Positions 29,375-42,900 of a stretch of DNA of 64,000 bases are shown in pieces. The position numbers and the translations under genes are program-made. The stretch comes from Pleuronectes platessa (lineage: Eukaryota; Chordata; Actinopteri; Pleuronectiformes; Pleuronectidae): assembly GCF_947347685.1 (NCBI RefSeq), contig NC_070649.1:16091561-16155560 (forward strand), written 5' to 3'. Each line of letters opens with the position of its first letter. The first letter of the stretch is position 1. Under the pieces are notes generated by a model that was given only the letters and a program-made list of their open reading frames with translations, made no database searches and had not been told where the DNA came from.

Positions 29375-29390
29375 ATCACAGAAAGGATCA
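29375..29390. other. Deletion junction: 1,012 bp (44 monomers) absent from copy B
   Basis: Left of 29382 copy B follows A at offset 23,943; from 29382 it follows A at offset 22,931. The missing stretch corresponds to A 5439-6450. Copy C keeps it (around 52313-53324), as does A2 at offset 14,145. The junction joins two monomers in register, as expected for unequal exchange or replication slippage, or for an assembly collapse. Confidence 0.88.
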
Positions 29391-30298
29391 CCAGTCCATC
29401 ACAGGGAGGATTACCAGTCCATCACATGGCTGATAACCAGTCCATCAAAGGCAGGATCACCAGTCCATCACATGGCTGATAACCAGTCCATCAAAGGGGC
29501 TGTAACCAGTCCATCAAAGAGAGGATCACCAGTCCATCAAAGGGAGGATCACCAGTCCATCACAGGGCTGATAACCAGCCCATCAAAGGGAGGATCACAA
29601 GTCCATCAAAGGGAGGATCACCAGTCCAACACAGGGCTCATCACCGGTCCAACACAGGGCTGATCACCAGTCCAACACAGGGAGGATCACCAGTCTAAAA
29701 CAGGGCTGATCACCAGTCCATCACCGGGAGGATCACCAGTCCATCACAGGGCTGATCACCAGTCCATCACAGGGAGGATCACCAGTCCATCACAGGGAGG
29801 ATCACTAATCCAGCACAGGTAGGATCACCAGTCCATCACAGGGCTGATCACCAGTTCAACATAGGGCTGATCACCAGTCCATCACAGGGCTCATCACCAG
29901 TCCATCACAGGTCTGATCACCAGTCCAACACAGGTCTGATCACCAGTCCAATACAGGAAGGATCACCAGTCCATCAAAGGGAGGATCACCAGTCCATCAC
30001 ATGGCTGATAACCAGTCCATCACAGGGGCTATAACCAGTCCATCAAAGGGAGGATCACCAGTCCATCAAAGGGAGGATCACCAGTCCATCACAGGGCTGG
30101 TAACCAGCCCATCAAAGGGAGGATCACCAGTCCATCAAAGGGAGGATCACCAGTCCAACACAGGGCTCATCACCGGTCCAACATAGGGCTGATCACCAGT
30201 CCAACACAGGGAGGATCACCAGTCTAAAACAGGGCTGATCACCAGTCCATCACCGGGAGGATCACCAGTCCATCACAGGGCTGATCACCAGTCCATCA

Positions 30299-31494
30299 AA
30301 GGGAGGATCACCAGTCCATCACAGGGCTGATCACCAGTCCATCACAGGGCTGATCACCAGTCCATCAAATGGAGGATTACCAGTCCATCACATGGCTGAT
30401 AACCAGTCCATCAAAGGGAGGATCACCAGTCCATCACATGGCTGATAACCAGTCCATCAAAGGGGCTGTAACCAGTCCATCAAAGAGAGGATCACCAGTC
30501 CATCAAAGGGAGGATCACCAGTCCATCACAGGGCTGATAACCAGCCCATCAAAGGGAGGATCACAAGTCCATCAAAGGGAGGATCACCAGTCCAACACAG
30601 GGCTCATCACCGGTCCAACACAGGGCTGATCACCAGTCCAACACAGGGAGGATCACCAGTCTAAAACAGGGCTGATCACCAGTCCATCACCGGGAGGATC
30701 ACCAGTCCATCACAGGGCTGATCACCAGTCCATCAAAGGGAGGATCACCAGTCCATCACAGGGCTGATCACCAGTCCATCACAGGGAGGATCACCAGTCC
30801 ATCACAGGGAGGATCACTAATCCAGCACAGGTAGGATCACCAGTCCATCACAGGGCTGATCACCAGTTCAACATAGGGCTGATCACCAGTCCATCAAAGG
30901 GAGGATCACCAGTCCATCACAGGGCTGATCACCAGTCCATCACAGGGCTGATCACCAGTCCATCAAATGGAGGATTACCAGTCCATCACATGGCTGATAA
31001 CCAGTCCATCAAAGGGAGGATCACCAGTCCATCACATGGCTGATAACCAGTCCATCAAAGGGGCTGTAACCAGTCCATCAAAGAGAGGATCACCAGTCCA
31101 TCAAAGGGAGGATCACCAGTCCATCACAGGGCTGATAACCAGCCCATCAAAGGGAGGATCACAAGTCCATCAAAGGGAGGATCACCAGTCCAACACAGGG
31201 CTCATCACCGGTCCAACACAGGGCTGATCACCAGTCCAACACAGGGAGGATCACCAGTCTAAAACAGGGCTGATCACCAGTCCATCACCGGGAGGATCAC
31301 CAGTCCATCACAGGGCTGATCACCAGTCCATCAAAGGGAGGATCACCAGTCCATCACAGGGCTGATCACCAGTCCATCACAGGGAGGATCACCAGTCCAT
31401 CACAGGGAGGATCACTAATCCAGCACAGGTAGGATCACCAGTCCATCACAGGGCTGATCACCAGTTCAACATAGGGCTGATCACCAGTCCATCA
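30299..31494. repeat. 598-bp tandem duplication private to copy B (26 monomers x 2)
   Basis: Bases 30299-30896 recur at 30897-31494. The variant CAAATGGAGGATTACC, found once at this locus in A (7438) and C (54312), occurs here at 30369 and 30967. The junction is at 30897, where the sequence changes from the context of A 7965 back to that of A 7368. Confidence 0.9.
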
Positions 31495-33208
31495 CAGGGC
31501 TCATCACCAGTCCATCACAGGTCTGATCACCAGTCCAACACAGGTCTGATCACCAGTCCAATACAGGAAGGATCACCAGTCCATCAAAGGGAGGATCACC
31601 AGTCCATCACATGGCTGATAACCAGTCCATCACAGGTCTGATCACCAGTCCATCACATGGCTGAAAACCAGTCCATAAAAGGGAGGATCACCAATCCATC
31701 ACATGGCTGATAACCAGTCCATCGAAGGGGTTATAACCAGTCCATCAAAGGGATGATCACCAGTCCATCAAAGGGAGGATCACCAGTCCATCACAGAGAG
31801 GATCACCAGTCCATCATAGGGCTGATCACCAGTCCATCAGAGGGAGGATCACCAGTCCATCACAGGGAGGATCACCAGTCCATCACAGTGCTGATCACCA
31901 GTCCATCACAGGGAGGATCACCAGTCCATCACAGGGAGGATCACGAATCCAGCACAGGGAGGATCACCAGTCCATCACAGGGCTGATCACCAGTCCATCA
32001 GAGGGAGGATCACCAGTCCATAACAAGGAGGATCACCAGTCCATCACAGGGCTGATCACCAGTCCATCAAAGGGAGGATCACCAGTCCATCACATGGCTG
32101 ATAACCAGTCCATCAAAGGGGCTATAACCAGTCCATCAAAGAGAGGATCACCAGTCCATCAAAGGGAGGATCACCAGTCCATCACAGGGCCGATAACCAG
32201 CCCATCAAAGGGAGGATCACCAGTCCAACACAGGGCTCATCACCGGTCCAACACAGGGCTGATCACCAGTCCAACACAGAGAGGATCAACAGTCTAACAC
32301 AGGGCTGATCACCAGTCCATCACCGGGAGGATCACCAGTCCATCGATGGGCTGATCACCAGTCCATCACAGGTCTGATCACCAGTCCATAACAGGGCTGA
32401 TCACCAGTCCATCACAGGGAGGAACACCAGTCCATCACAGGTCTGATCACCAGTCCAACATAGGGCTGATCACCAGTCCATCACAGGGCTCATCACCAGT
32501 CCATCACAGGTCTGATCACCAGTCCAACACAGGGAGGATCACCAGTCCATCACAGGGAGGATCACCAGTCCAATACAGGGAGGATCACCAGTCCATCACA
32601 GGGCTGATCACCAGTCCATCACAGGGCTGATCACCAGTCCATCACAGGGAGGATCACCAGTCCATCAGAGGAAGGATCACCAGTCCATCACAGGGAGGAT
32701 CACCAGTCCATCACAGGGCTGATCACCAGTCCATCACAGGGAGGATCACTAGTCCATCACAGGGCTGATCACCAGTCCATCAAAGGGAGGATCACCAGTC
32801 CATCACAGGGCTGATCACCAGTCCATCAGAGGGAGGATACCCAGTCCATCAAAAGGAGGATCACCAGTCCATCACAGGGCTGAAAACCAGTCCATAAAAG
32901 GGAGGATCACCAATCCATCACATGGCTGATAACCAGTCCATCGAAGGGGTTATAACCAGTCCATCAAAGGGATGATCACCAGTCCATCAAAGGGAGGATC
33001 ACCAGTCCATCACAGAGAGGATCACCAGTCCATCATAGGGCTGATCACCAGTCCATCAGAGGGAGGATCACCAGTCCATCACAGGGAGGATCACCAGTCC
33101 ATCACAGTGCTGATCACCAGTCCATCACAGGGAGGATCACCAGTCCATCACAGGGAGGATCACCAGTCCATCACAGGGAGGATCACGAATCCAGCACAGG
33201 GAGGATCA

Positions 33209-35876
33209 CCAGTCCATCACAGGGCTGATCACCAGTCCATCAGAGGGAGGATCACCAGTCCATAACAAGGAGGATCACCAGTCCATCACAGGGCTGATCA
33301 CCAGTCCATCAAAGGGAGGATCACCAGTCCATCACATGGCTGATAACCAGTCCATCAAAGGGGCTATAACCAGTCCATCAAAGGGAGGATCACCAGTCCA
33401 TCAAAGGGAGGATCACCAGTCCATCACAGGGCTGATAACCAGCCCATCAAAGGGAGGATCACCAGTCCATCAAAGGGAGGATCACCAGTCCAACACAGGG
33501 CTCATCACCGGTCCAACACAGGGCTGATCACCAGTCCAACACAGAGAGGATCACCAGTCTAACACAGGGCTGATCACCAGTCCATCACCGGGAGGATCAC
33601 CAGTCCATCGATGGGCTGATCACCAGTCCATCACAGGTCTGATCACCAGTCCATAACAGGGCTGATCACCAGTCCATCACAGGGAGGATCACCAGTCCAT
33701 CACAGGGAGGATCACCAATCCATCACAGGGAGGATCACCAGTCCATCACAGGGCTGATCACCAGTCCATCAGAGGGAGGATCACCAATCCATCACAGGGA
33801 GGATCACCAGTCCATGACAGGGCTCATCACCAGTCCATCACAGGTCTGATCACCAGTCCAACATAGGGCTGATCACCAGTCCATCACAGGGCTCATCACC
33901 AGTCCATCACAGGTCTGATCACCAGTCCAACACAGGGAGGATCACCAGTCCATCACAGGGAGGATCACCAGTCCAATACAGGAAGGATCACCAGTCCATC
34001 ACAGGGCTGATCACCAGTCCATCACAGGGAGGATCACTAGTCCATCACAGGGAGGATCACCAATCTAGCACAGGGAGGATCACCAGTCCATCACAGGGCT
34101 GATAACCAGCCCATCAAAGGGAGGATCACCAGTGCAACACAGGGCTCATCACCGGTCCAACACAGTGCTGATCACCAGTCCACCACAGGGAGGATCACCT
34201 TTCTAACACAGGGCTGATCACCAGTCCATCACCGGGAGGATCAACAGTCCATCACAGGGCTGATCACCAGTCCATCAGAGGGAGGATCACCAGTCCATAA
34301 CAAGGAGGATCACCAGTCCATCACAGGGCTGATCACCAGTCCATCAAAGGGAGGATCACCAGTCCATCACATGGCTGATAACCAGTCCATCAAAGGGGCT
34401 ATAACCAGTCCATCAAAGGGAGGATCACCAGTCCATCAAAGGGAGGATCACCAGTCCATCACAGGGCTGATAACCAGCCCATCAAAGGGAGGATCACCAG
34501 TCCATCAAAGGGAGGATCACCAGTCCAACACAGGGCTCATCACCGGTCCAACACAGGGCTGATCACCAGTCCAACACAGAGAGGATCACGAGTCTAACAC
34601 AGGGCTGATCACCAGTCCATCACCGGGAGGATCACCAGTCCATCGATGGGCTGATCACCAGTCCATCACAGGTCTGATCACCAGTCCATAACAGGGCTGA
34701 TCACCAGTCCATCACAGGGAGGATCACCAGTCCATCACAGGGAGGATCACCAATCCATCACAGGGAGGATCACCAGTCCATCACAGGGCTGATCACCAGT
34801 CCATCAGAGGGAGGATCACCAATCCATCACAGGGAGGATCACCAGTCCATGACAGGGCTCATCACCAGTCCATCACAGGTCTGATCACCAGTCCAACATA
34901 GGGCTGATCACCAGTCCATCACAGAGCTCATCACCAGTCCATCACAGGTCTGATCACCAGTCCAACACAGGGAGGATCACCAGTCCATCACAGGGAGGAT
35001 CACCAGTCCAATACAGGAAGGATCACCAGTCCATCACAGGGCTGATCACCAGTCCATCACAGGGAGGATCACTAGTCCATCACAGGGAGGATCACCAATC
35101 TAGCACAGGGAGGATCACCAGTCCATCACAGGGCTGATAACCAGCCCATCAAAGGGAGGATCACCAGTGCAACACAGGGCTCATCACCGGTCCAACACAG
35201 TGCTGATCACCAGTCCACCACAGGGAGGATCACCAGTCTAACACAGGGCTGATCACCAGTCCATCACCGGGAGGATCAACAGTCCATCACAGGGCTGATC
35301 ACCAGTCCATCACAGGGAGGATCACCAGTCCATCAGAGGAAGGATTACCAGTCCATCACAGGGAGGATCACCAGTCCATCACAGGGCTGATCACCAGTCC
35401 ATCACAGGGAGGATCACCAGTCCATCACAGGGAGGATCACCAATCCAGCACAGGGAGGATCACCAGTCCAACACAGGGCTGATCACCAGTCCATCACAGT
35501 GCTCATCAGCAGTCCATCACAGAAAGGATCACCAGTCCATCACAGGGAGGATCACCAGTCCATCAGAGGGAGGATCACCAGTCCATCACAGGGAGGATCA
35601 ACAGTCCATCACAGGGAGGATCACCAATCCATCACAGGGAGGATCACCAGTCCATCACATGGCTGATAACCAGTCCATCACAGGGGCTATAACCAGTCCA
35701 TCACAGGGACGATCACCAGTCCATCACAGGGAGGATCACCAGTCCAACACAGGGCTGATCACCAGTCCATCACAGGGCTCATCACCAGTCCATCACAGAA
35801 AGGATCACCAGTACATCACAGGGAGGATCACCAGTCCATCAGAGGGAGGATCACCAGTCCATCACAGGGAGGATCA
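33209..35876. repeat. 1,633-bp tandem pair in copy B, shortened by 598 bp
   Basis: This is the counterpart of 9680-12945. The 598-bp loss near 34278 brings the paired markers to 1,035 bp apart (33336 and 34371) instead of 1,633. Confidence 0.85.
34270..34285. other. Deletion junction: 598 bp (26 monomers) absent from copy B
   Basis: The offset to A changes from 23,529 to 22,931 at 34278, where CATCAC context switches to CATCAGAGGG. The missing stretch is A 10749-11346, retained in C at 57623-58220. It removes the end of the first and the start of the second 1,633-bp tandem copy. Confidence 0.88.
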
Positions 35877-37342
35877 ACAGTCCATCACAGGGAGGATCAC
35901 CAATCCATCACAGGGAGGATCACCAGTCCATCACATGGCTGATAACCAGTCCATCACAGGGGCTATAACCAGTCCATCAAAGGGAGGATCACCAGTCCAT
36001 CAAAGGGAGGATCACCAGTCCATCACAGCGCTGGTAACCAGCCCATCAAAGGGAGGATCACCAGTCCATCAAAGGGAGGACCACCAGTCCAACAAAGGGC
36101 TCATCACCGGTCCAACACAGGGCTGATCACCAGTCCATCACATGGCTGATAACCAGTCCATCACAGGGGCTATAACCAGTCCATCAAAGGGAGGATCACC
36201 AGTCCATCAAAGGGAGGGTCACCAGTCCATCACCGGGAGGATCACCAGTCCATCGATGGGCTGATCACCAGTCCATCACAGGTCTGATCACCAGTCCATA
36301 ACAGGGCTGATCACCAGTCCATCACAGGGAGGAACACCAGTCCATCACAGGGAGGATCACCAATCCATCACAGGGAGGATCACCAGTCCATCACAGGGCT
36401 GATCACCAGTCCATCAGAGGGAGGATCACCAATCCATCACAGGGAGGATCACCAGTCCATGACAGGGCTCATCACCAGTCCATCACAGGTCTGATCACCA
36501 GTCCAACATAGGGCTGATCACCAGTCCATCACAGGGCTCATCACCAGTCCATCACAGGTCTGATCACCAGTCCAACACAGGGAGGATCACCAATCCAGCA
36601 CAGGGAGGATCACCAGTCCATCACAGGGCTGATCACCAGTCCATCACAGGGAGGATCACCAGTCCATAACAAGGAGGATCACCAGTCCATCACAGGGAGG
36701 ATCACCAGTCCATCACAGGGCTGATCACCAGTCCATCACAGGGAGGATCACCAGTCCATCACATGGCTGATAACCAGTCCATCACAGGGGCTATAACCAG
36801 TCCATCAAAGGGAGGATCACCAGTCCATCAAAGGGAGGATCACCAGTCCATCACAGGGCTGATCACCAGTCCATCACAGGGCTGATCACCAGTCCATCAA
36901 ATGGAGGATTACCAGTCCATCACATGGCTGATAACCAGTCCATCAAAGGGAGGATCACCAGTCCATCACATGGCTGATAACCAGTCCATCAAAGGGGCTG
37001 TAACCAGTCCATCAAAGAGAGGATCACCAGTCCATCAAAGGGAGGATCACCAGTCCATCACAGGGCTGATAACCAGCCCATCAAAGGGAGGATCACAAGT
37101 CCATCAAAGGGAGGATCACCAGTCCAACACAGGGCTCATCACCGGTCCAACACAGGGCTGATCACCAGTCCAACACAGGGAGGATCACCAGTCTAAAACA
37201 GGGCTGATCACCAGTCCATCACCGGGAGGATCACCAGTCCATCACAGGGCTGATCACCAGTCCATCAAAGGGAGGATCACCAGTCCATCACAGGGCTGAT
37301 CACCAGTCCTTCACAGGGAGGATCACCAGTCCATCACAGGGA

Positions 37343-38951
37343 GGATCACTAATCCAGCACAGGTAGGATCACCAGTCCATCACAGGGCTGATCACCAGTT
37401 CAACATAGGGCTGATCACCAGTCCATCACAGGGCTCATCACCAGTCCATCACAGGTCTGATCACCAGTCCAACACAGGTCTGATCACCAGTCCAATACAG
37501 GAAGGATCACCAGTCCATCAAAGGGAGGATCACCAGTCCATCACATGGCTGATAACCAGTCCATCACAGGGGCTATAACCAGTCCATCAAAGGGAGGATC
37601 ACCAGTCCATCAAAAGGAGGATCACCAGTCCATCACAGGGCTGGTAACCAGCCCATCAAAGGGAGGATCACCAGTCCATCAAAGGGAGGATCACCAGTCC
37701 AACACAGGGCTCATCACCGGTCCAACATAGGGCTGATCACCAGTCCAACACAGGGAGGATCACCAGTCCAACACAGGGCTGATCACCAGTCCATCACAGG
37801 GCCCATCACCAGTCCATCAAAGGGAGGATCACCAGTCCATCACAGGGAGGATCACCAGTCCATTACAGGGAGGATCACTAATCCAGCACAGGTAGGATCA
37901 CCAGTCCATCACAGGGCTGATCACCAGTCCATTAGAGGTAGGATCACCAGTCCATCACAGGGCTGATCACCAGTTCAACATAGGGCTGATCACCAGTCCA
38001 TCACAGGGCTCATCACCAGTCCATCACAGGTCTGATCACCAGTCCAACACAGGTCTGATCACCAGTCCAATACAGGAAGGATCACCAGTCCATCAAAGGG
38101 AGGATCACCAGTCCATCACATGGCTGATAACCAGTCCATCACAGGGGCTATAACCAGTCCATCAAAGGGAGGATCACCAGTCCATCAAAGGGAGGATCAC
38201 CAGTCCATCACAGGGCTGGTAACCAGCCCATCAAAGGGAGGATCACCAGTCCATCAAAGGGAGGATCACCAGTCCAACACAGGGCTCATCACCGGTCCAA
38301 CATAGGGCTGATCACCAGTCCAACACAGGGAGGATCACCAGTCCAACACAGGGCTGATCACCAGTCCATCACAGGGCTCATCACCAGTCCATCAAAGGGA
38401 GGATCACCAGTCCATCACAGGGAGGATCACCAGTCCATTACAGGGAGGATCACTAATCCAGCACAGGTAGGATCACCAGTCCATCACAGGGCTGATCACC
38501 AGTCCATTAGAGGGAGGATCACCAGTCCATCACAAGGAGGATAACCAGTCCATGACAGGGCTCATCACCAGTCCATCACAGGTCTGATCACCAGTTCAAC
38601 ATAGGGCTGATCACCAGTCCATCACAGGGCTCATCACCAGTCCATCACAGGTCTGATCACCAGTCCAACACAGGTCTGATCACCAGTCCAATACAGGAAG
38701 GATCACCAGTCCATCAAAGGGAGGATCACCAGTCCATCACATGGCTGATAACCAGTCCATCACAGGGGCTATAACCAGTCCATCAAAGGGAGGATCACCA
38801 GTCCATCAAAGGGAGGATCACCAGTCCATCACAGGGCTGGTAACCAGCCCATCAAAGGGAGGATCACCAGTCCATCAAAGGGAGGATCACCAGTCCAACA
38901 CAGGGCTCATCACCGGTCCAACACAGGGCTGATCACCAGTCCAACACAGGG
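37343..38951. repeat. Three near-tandem blocks of about 575-621 bp in copy B
   Basis: This is the counterpart of the copy A group at offset 22,931, with starts at 37545, 38120 and 38741 and the same spacings. Edges are approximate. Confidence 0.78.
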
Positions 38952-39986
38952 AGGATCACCAGTCCAACACAGGGCTGATCACCAGTCCATCACAGGGCTC
39001 ATCACCAGTCCATCAAAGGGAGGATCACCAGTCCATCACAGAGAGGATCACCAGTCCATCATAGGGCTGATCACCAGTCCATCAGAGGGAGGATCACCAG
39101 TCCATCACAGGGAGGATCACCAGTCCATCACAGGGCTGATCACCAGTCCATCACAGGGCTGATCACCAGTCCATCAAATGGAGGATTACCAGTCCATCAC
39201 ATGGCTGATAACCAGTCCATCAAAGGGAGGATCACCAGTCCATCACATGGCTGATAACCAGTCCATCAAAGGGGCTGTAACCAGTCCATCAAAGAGAGGA
39301 TCACCAGTCCATCAAAGGGAGGATCACCAGTCCATCACAGGGCTGATAACCAGCCCATCAAAGGGAGGATCACAAGTCCATCAAAGGGAGGATCACCAGT
39401 CCAACACAGGGCTCATCACCGGTCCAACACAGGGCTGATCACCAGTCCAACACAGGGAGGATCACCAGTCTAAAACAGGGCTGATCACCAGTCCATCACC
39501 GGGAGGATCACCAGTCCATCACAGGGCTGATCACCAGTCCATCAAAGGGAGGATCACCAGTCCATCACAGGGCTGATCACCAGTCCATCACAGGGAGGAT
39601 CACCAGTCCATCACAGGGAGGATCACTAATCCAGCACAGGTAGGATCACCAGTCCATCACAGGGCTGATCACCGGTCCAACATAGGGCTGATCACCAGTC
39701 CAACACAGGGAGGATCACCAGTCCAACACAGGGCTGATCACCAGTCCATCACAGGGCTCATCACCAGTCCATCAAAGGGAGGATCACCAGTCCATCACAG
39801 GGAGGATCACCAGTCCATTACAGGGAGGATCACTAATCCAGCACAGGTAGGATCACCAGTCCATCACAGGGCTGATCACCAGTCCATTAGAGGTAGGATC
39901 ACCAGTCCATCACAGGGCTGATCACCAGTTCAACATAGGGCTGATCACCAGTCCATCACAGGGCTCATCACCAGTCCATCACAGGT

Positions 39987-42900
39987 CTGATCACCAGTCC
40001 AACACAGGGCTGATCACCAGTCCATCACAGGGCTCATCACCAGTCCATCACAGAAAGGATCACCAGTCCATCACAGGGAGGATCACCAGTCCATCAGAGG
40101 GAGGATCACCAGTCCATCACAGGGAGGATCAACAGTCCATCACAGGGAGGATCACCAATCCATCACAGGGAGGATCACCAGTCCATCACATGGCTGATAA
40201 CCAGTCCATCACAGGGGCTATAACCAGTCCATCAAAGGGAGGATCACCAGTCCATCAAAGGGAGGATCACCAGTCCATCACAGCGCTGGTAACCAGCCCA
40301 TCAAAGGGAGGATCACCAGTCCATCAAAGGGAGGATCACCAGTCCATCAGAGGGAGGATCACCAATCCATCACAGGGAGGATCACCAGTCCATCACATGG
40401 CTGATAACCAGTCCATCACAGGGGCTATAACCAGTCCATCACAGGGACGATCACCAGTCCATCACAGGGAGGATCACCAGTCCAACACAGGGCTGATCAC
40501 CAGTCCATCACAGGGCTCATCACCAGTCCATCACAGAAAGGATCACCAGTCCATCACAGGGAGGATCACCAGTCCATCAGAGGGAGGATCACCAGTCCAT
40601 CACAGGGAGGATCAACAGTCCATCACAGGGAGGATCACCAATCCATCACAGGGAGGATCACCAGTCCATCACAGGGCTGATCACCAGTCCATCAGAGGGA
40701 GGATCACCAATCCATCACAGGGAGGATCACCAGTCCATGACAGGGCTCATCACCAGTCCATCACAGGTCTGATCACCAGTCCAACATAGGGCTGATCACC
40801 AGTCCATCACAGGGCTCATCACCAGTCCATCACAGGTCTGATCACCAGTCCAACACAGGGAGGATCACCAGTCCATCACAGGGAGGATCACCAGTCCAAT
40901 ACAGGGAGGATCACCAGTCCATCACAGGGCTGATCACCAGTCCATCACAGGGAGGATCACTAGTCCATCACAGGGAGGATCACCAATCTAGCACAGGGAG
41001 GATCACCAGTCCATCACAGGGCTGATAACCAGCCCATCAAAGGGAGGATCACCAGTGCAACACAGGGCTCATCACCGGTCCAACACAGTGCTGATCACCA
41101 GTCCAACACAGGGAGGATCACCAGTCTAACACAGGGCTGATCACCAGTCCTTCACCGGGAGGATCAACAGTCCATCACAGGGCTGATCACCTGTCCATCA
41201 CAGGGAGGATCACCAGTCCATCAGAGGAAGGATCACCAGTCCATCACAGGGAGGATCACCAGTCCATCACAGGGCTGATCACCAGTCCATCACAGGGAGG
41301 ATCACCAGTCCATCACAGGGAGGATCACCAATCCAGCACAGGGAGGATCACCAGTCCAACACAGGGCTGATCACCAGTCCATCACAGTGCTCATCACCAG
41401 TCCATCACAGAAAGGATCACCAGTCCATCACAGGTCTGATCACCAGTCCAACACAGGGAGGATCACCAGTCCATCACAGGGAGGATCACCAGTCCAATAC
41501 AGGAAGGATCACCAGTCCATCACAGGGCTGATCACCAGTCCATCACAGGGAGGATCACTAGTCCATCACAGGGCTGATCACCAGTCCATCAAAGGGAGGA
41601 TCACCAGTCCATCACAGGGCTGATCACCAGTCCATCAGAGGGAGGATACCCAGTCCATCAAAAGGAGGATCACCAGTCCATCACAGGGCTGAAAACCAGT
41701 CCATAAAAGGGAGGATCACCAATCCATCACATGGCTGATAACCAGTCCATCGAAGGGGTTATAACCAGTCCATCAAAGGGATGATCACCAGTCCATCAAA
41801 GGGAGGATCACCAGTCCATCACAGAGAGGATCACCAGTCCATCATAGGGCTGATCACCAGTCCATCAGAGGGAGGATCACCAGTCCATCACAGGGAGGAT
41901 CACCAGTCCATCACAGTGCTGATCACCAGTCCATCACAGGGAGGATCACCAGTCCATCACAGGGAGGATCACGAATCCAGCACAGGGAGGATCACCAGTC
42001 CATCACAGGGCTGATCACCAGTCCATCAGAGGGAGGATCACCAGTCCATAACAAGGAGGATCACCAGTCCATCACAGGGCTGATCACCAGTCCATCAAAG
42101 GGAGGATCACCAGTCCATCACATGGCTGATAACCAGTCCATCAAAGGGGCTATAACCAGTCCATCAAAGGGAGGATCACCAGTCCATCAAAGGGAGGATC
42201 ACCAGTCCATCACAGGGCTGATAACCAGCCCATCAAAGGGAGGATCACCAGTGCAACACAGGGCTCATCACCGGTCCAACACAGTGCTGATCACCAGTCC
42301 AACACAGGGAGGATCACCAGTCTAACACAGGGCTGATCACCAGTCCATCACCGGGAGGATCAACAGTCCATCACAGGGCTGATCACCAGTCCATCACAGG
42401 GAGGATCACCAGTCCATCAGAGGAAGGATCACCAGTCCAACACAGGGAGGATCACCAGTCCATCACAGGGCTGATCACCAGTCCATCACAGGGAGGATCA
42501 CCAGTCCATCACAGGGAGGATCACCAATCCAGCACAGGGAGGATCACCAGTCCAACACAGGGCTGATCACCAGTCCATCACAGTGCTCATCACCAGTCCA
42601 TCACAGAAAGGATCACCAGTCCATCACAGGGAAGATCACCAGTCCATCAGAGGGAGGATCACCAGTCCATCACAGGGAGGATCAACAGTCCATCACAGGG
42701 AGGATCACCAATCCATCACAGGGAGGATCACCAGTCCATCACATGGCTGATTACCAGTCCATCACAGGGGCTATAACCAGTCCATCACAGGGACGATCAC
42801 CAGTCCATCACAGGGAGGATCACCAGTCCAACACAGGGCTGATCACCAGTCCATCACAGGGCTCATCACCAGTCCATCACAGAAAGGATCACCAGTCCAT

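Larger units (their letters stand above)
26854..32441. repeat. 6-kb segmental duplicate, first version (B1), rearranged
   Basis: This corresponds to A1 by position and by version-1 variants (CACCTGGAGG near 27240, unmodified ACCAGTCC where A2 has CACCTGTCC). It has lost 1,012 bp at a junction near 29382 and gained a 598-bp tandem copy at 30897-31494, so it is 5,588 bp long instead of 6,002. Confidence 0.88.
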
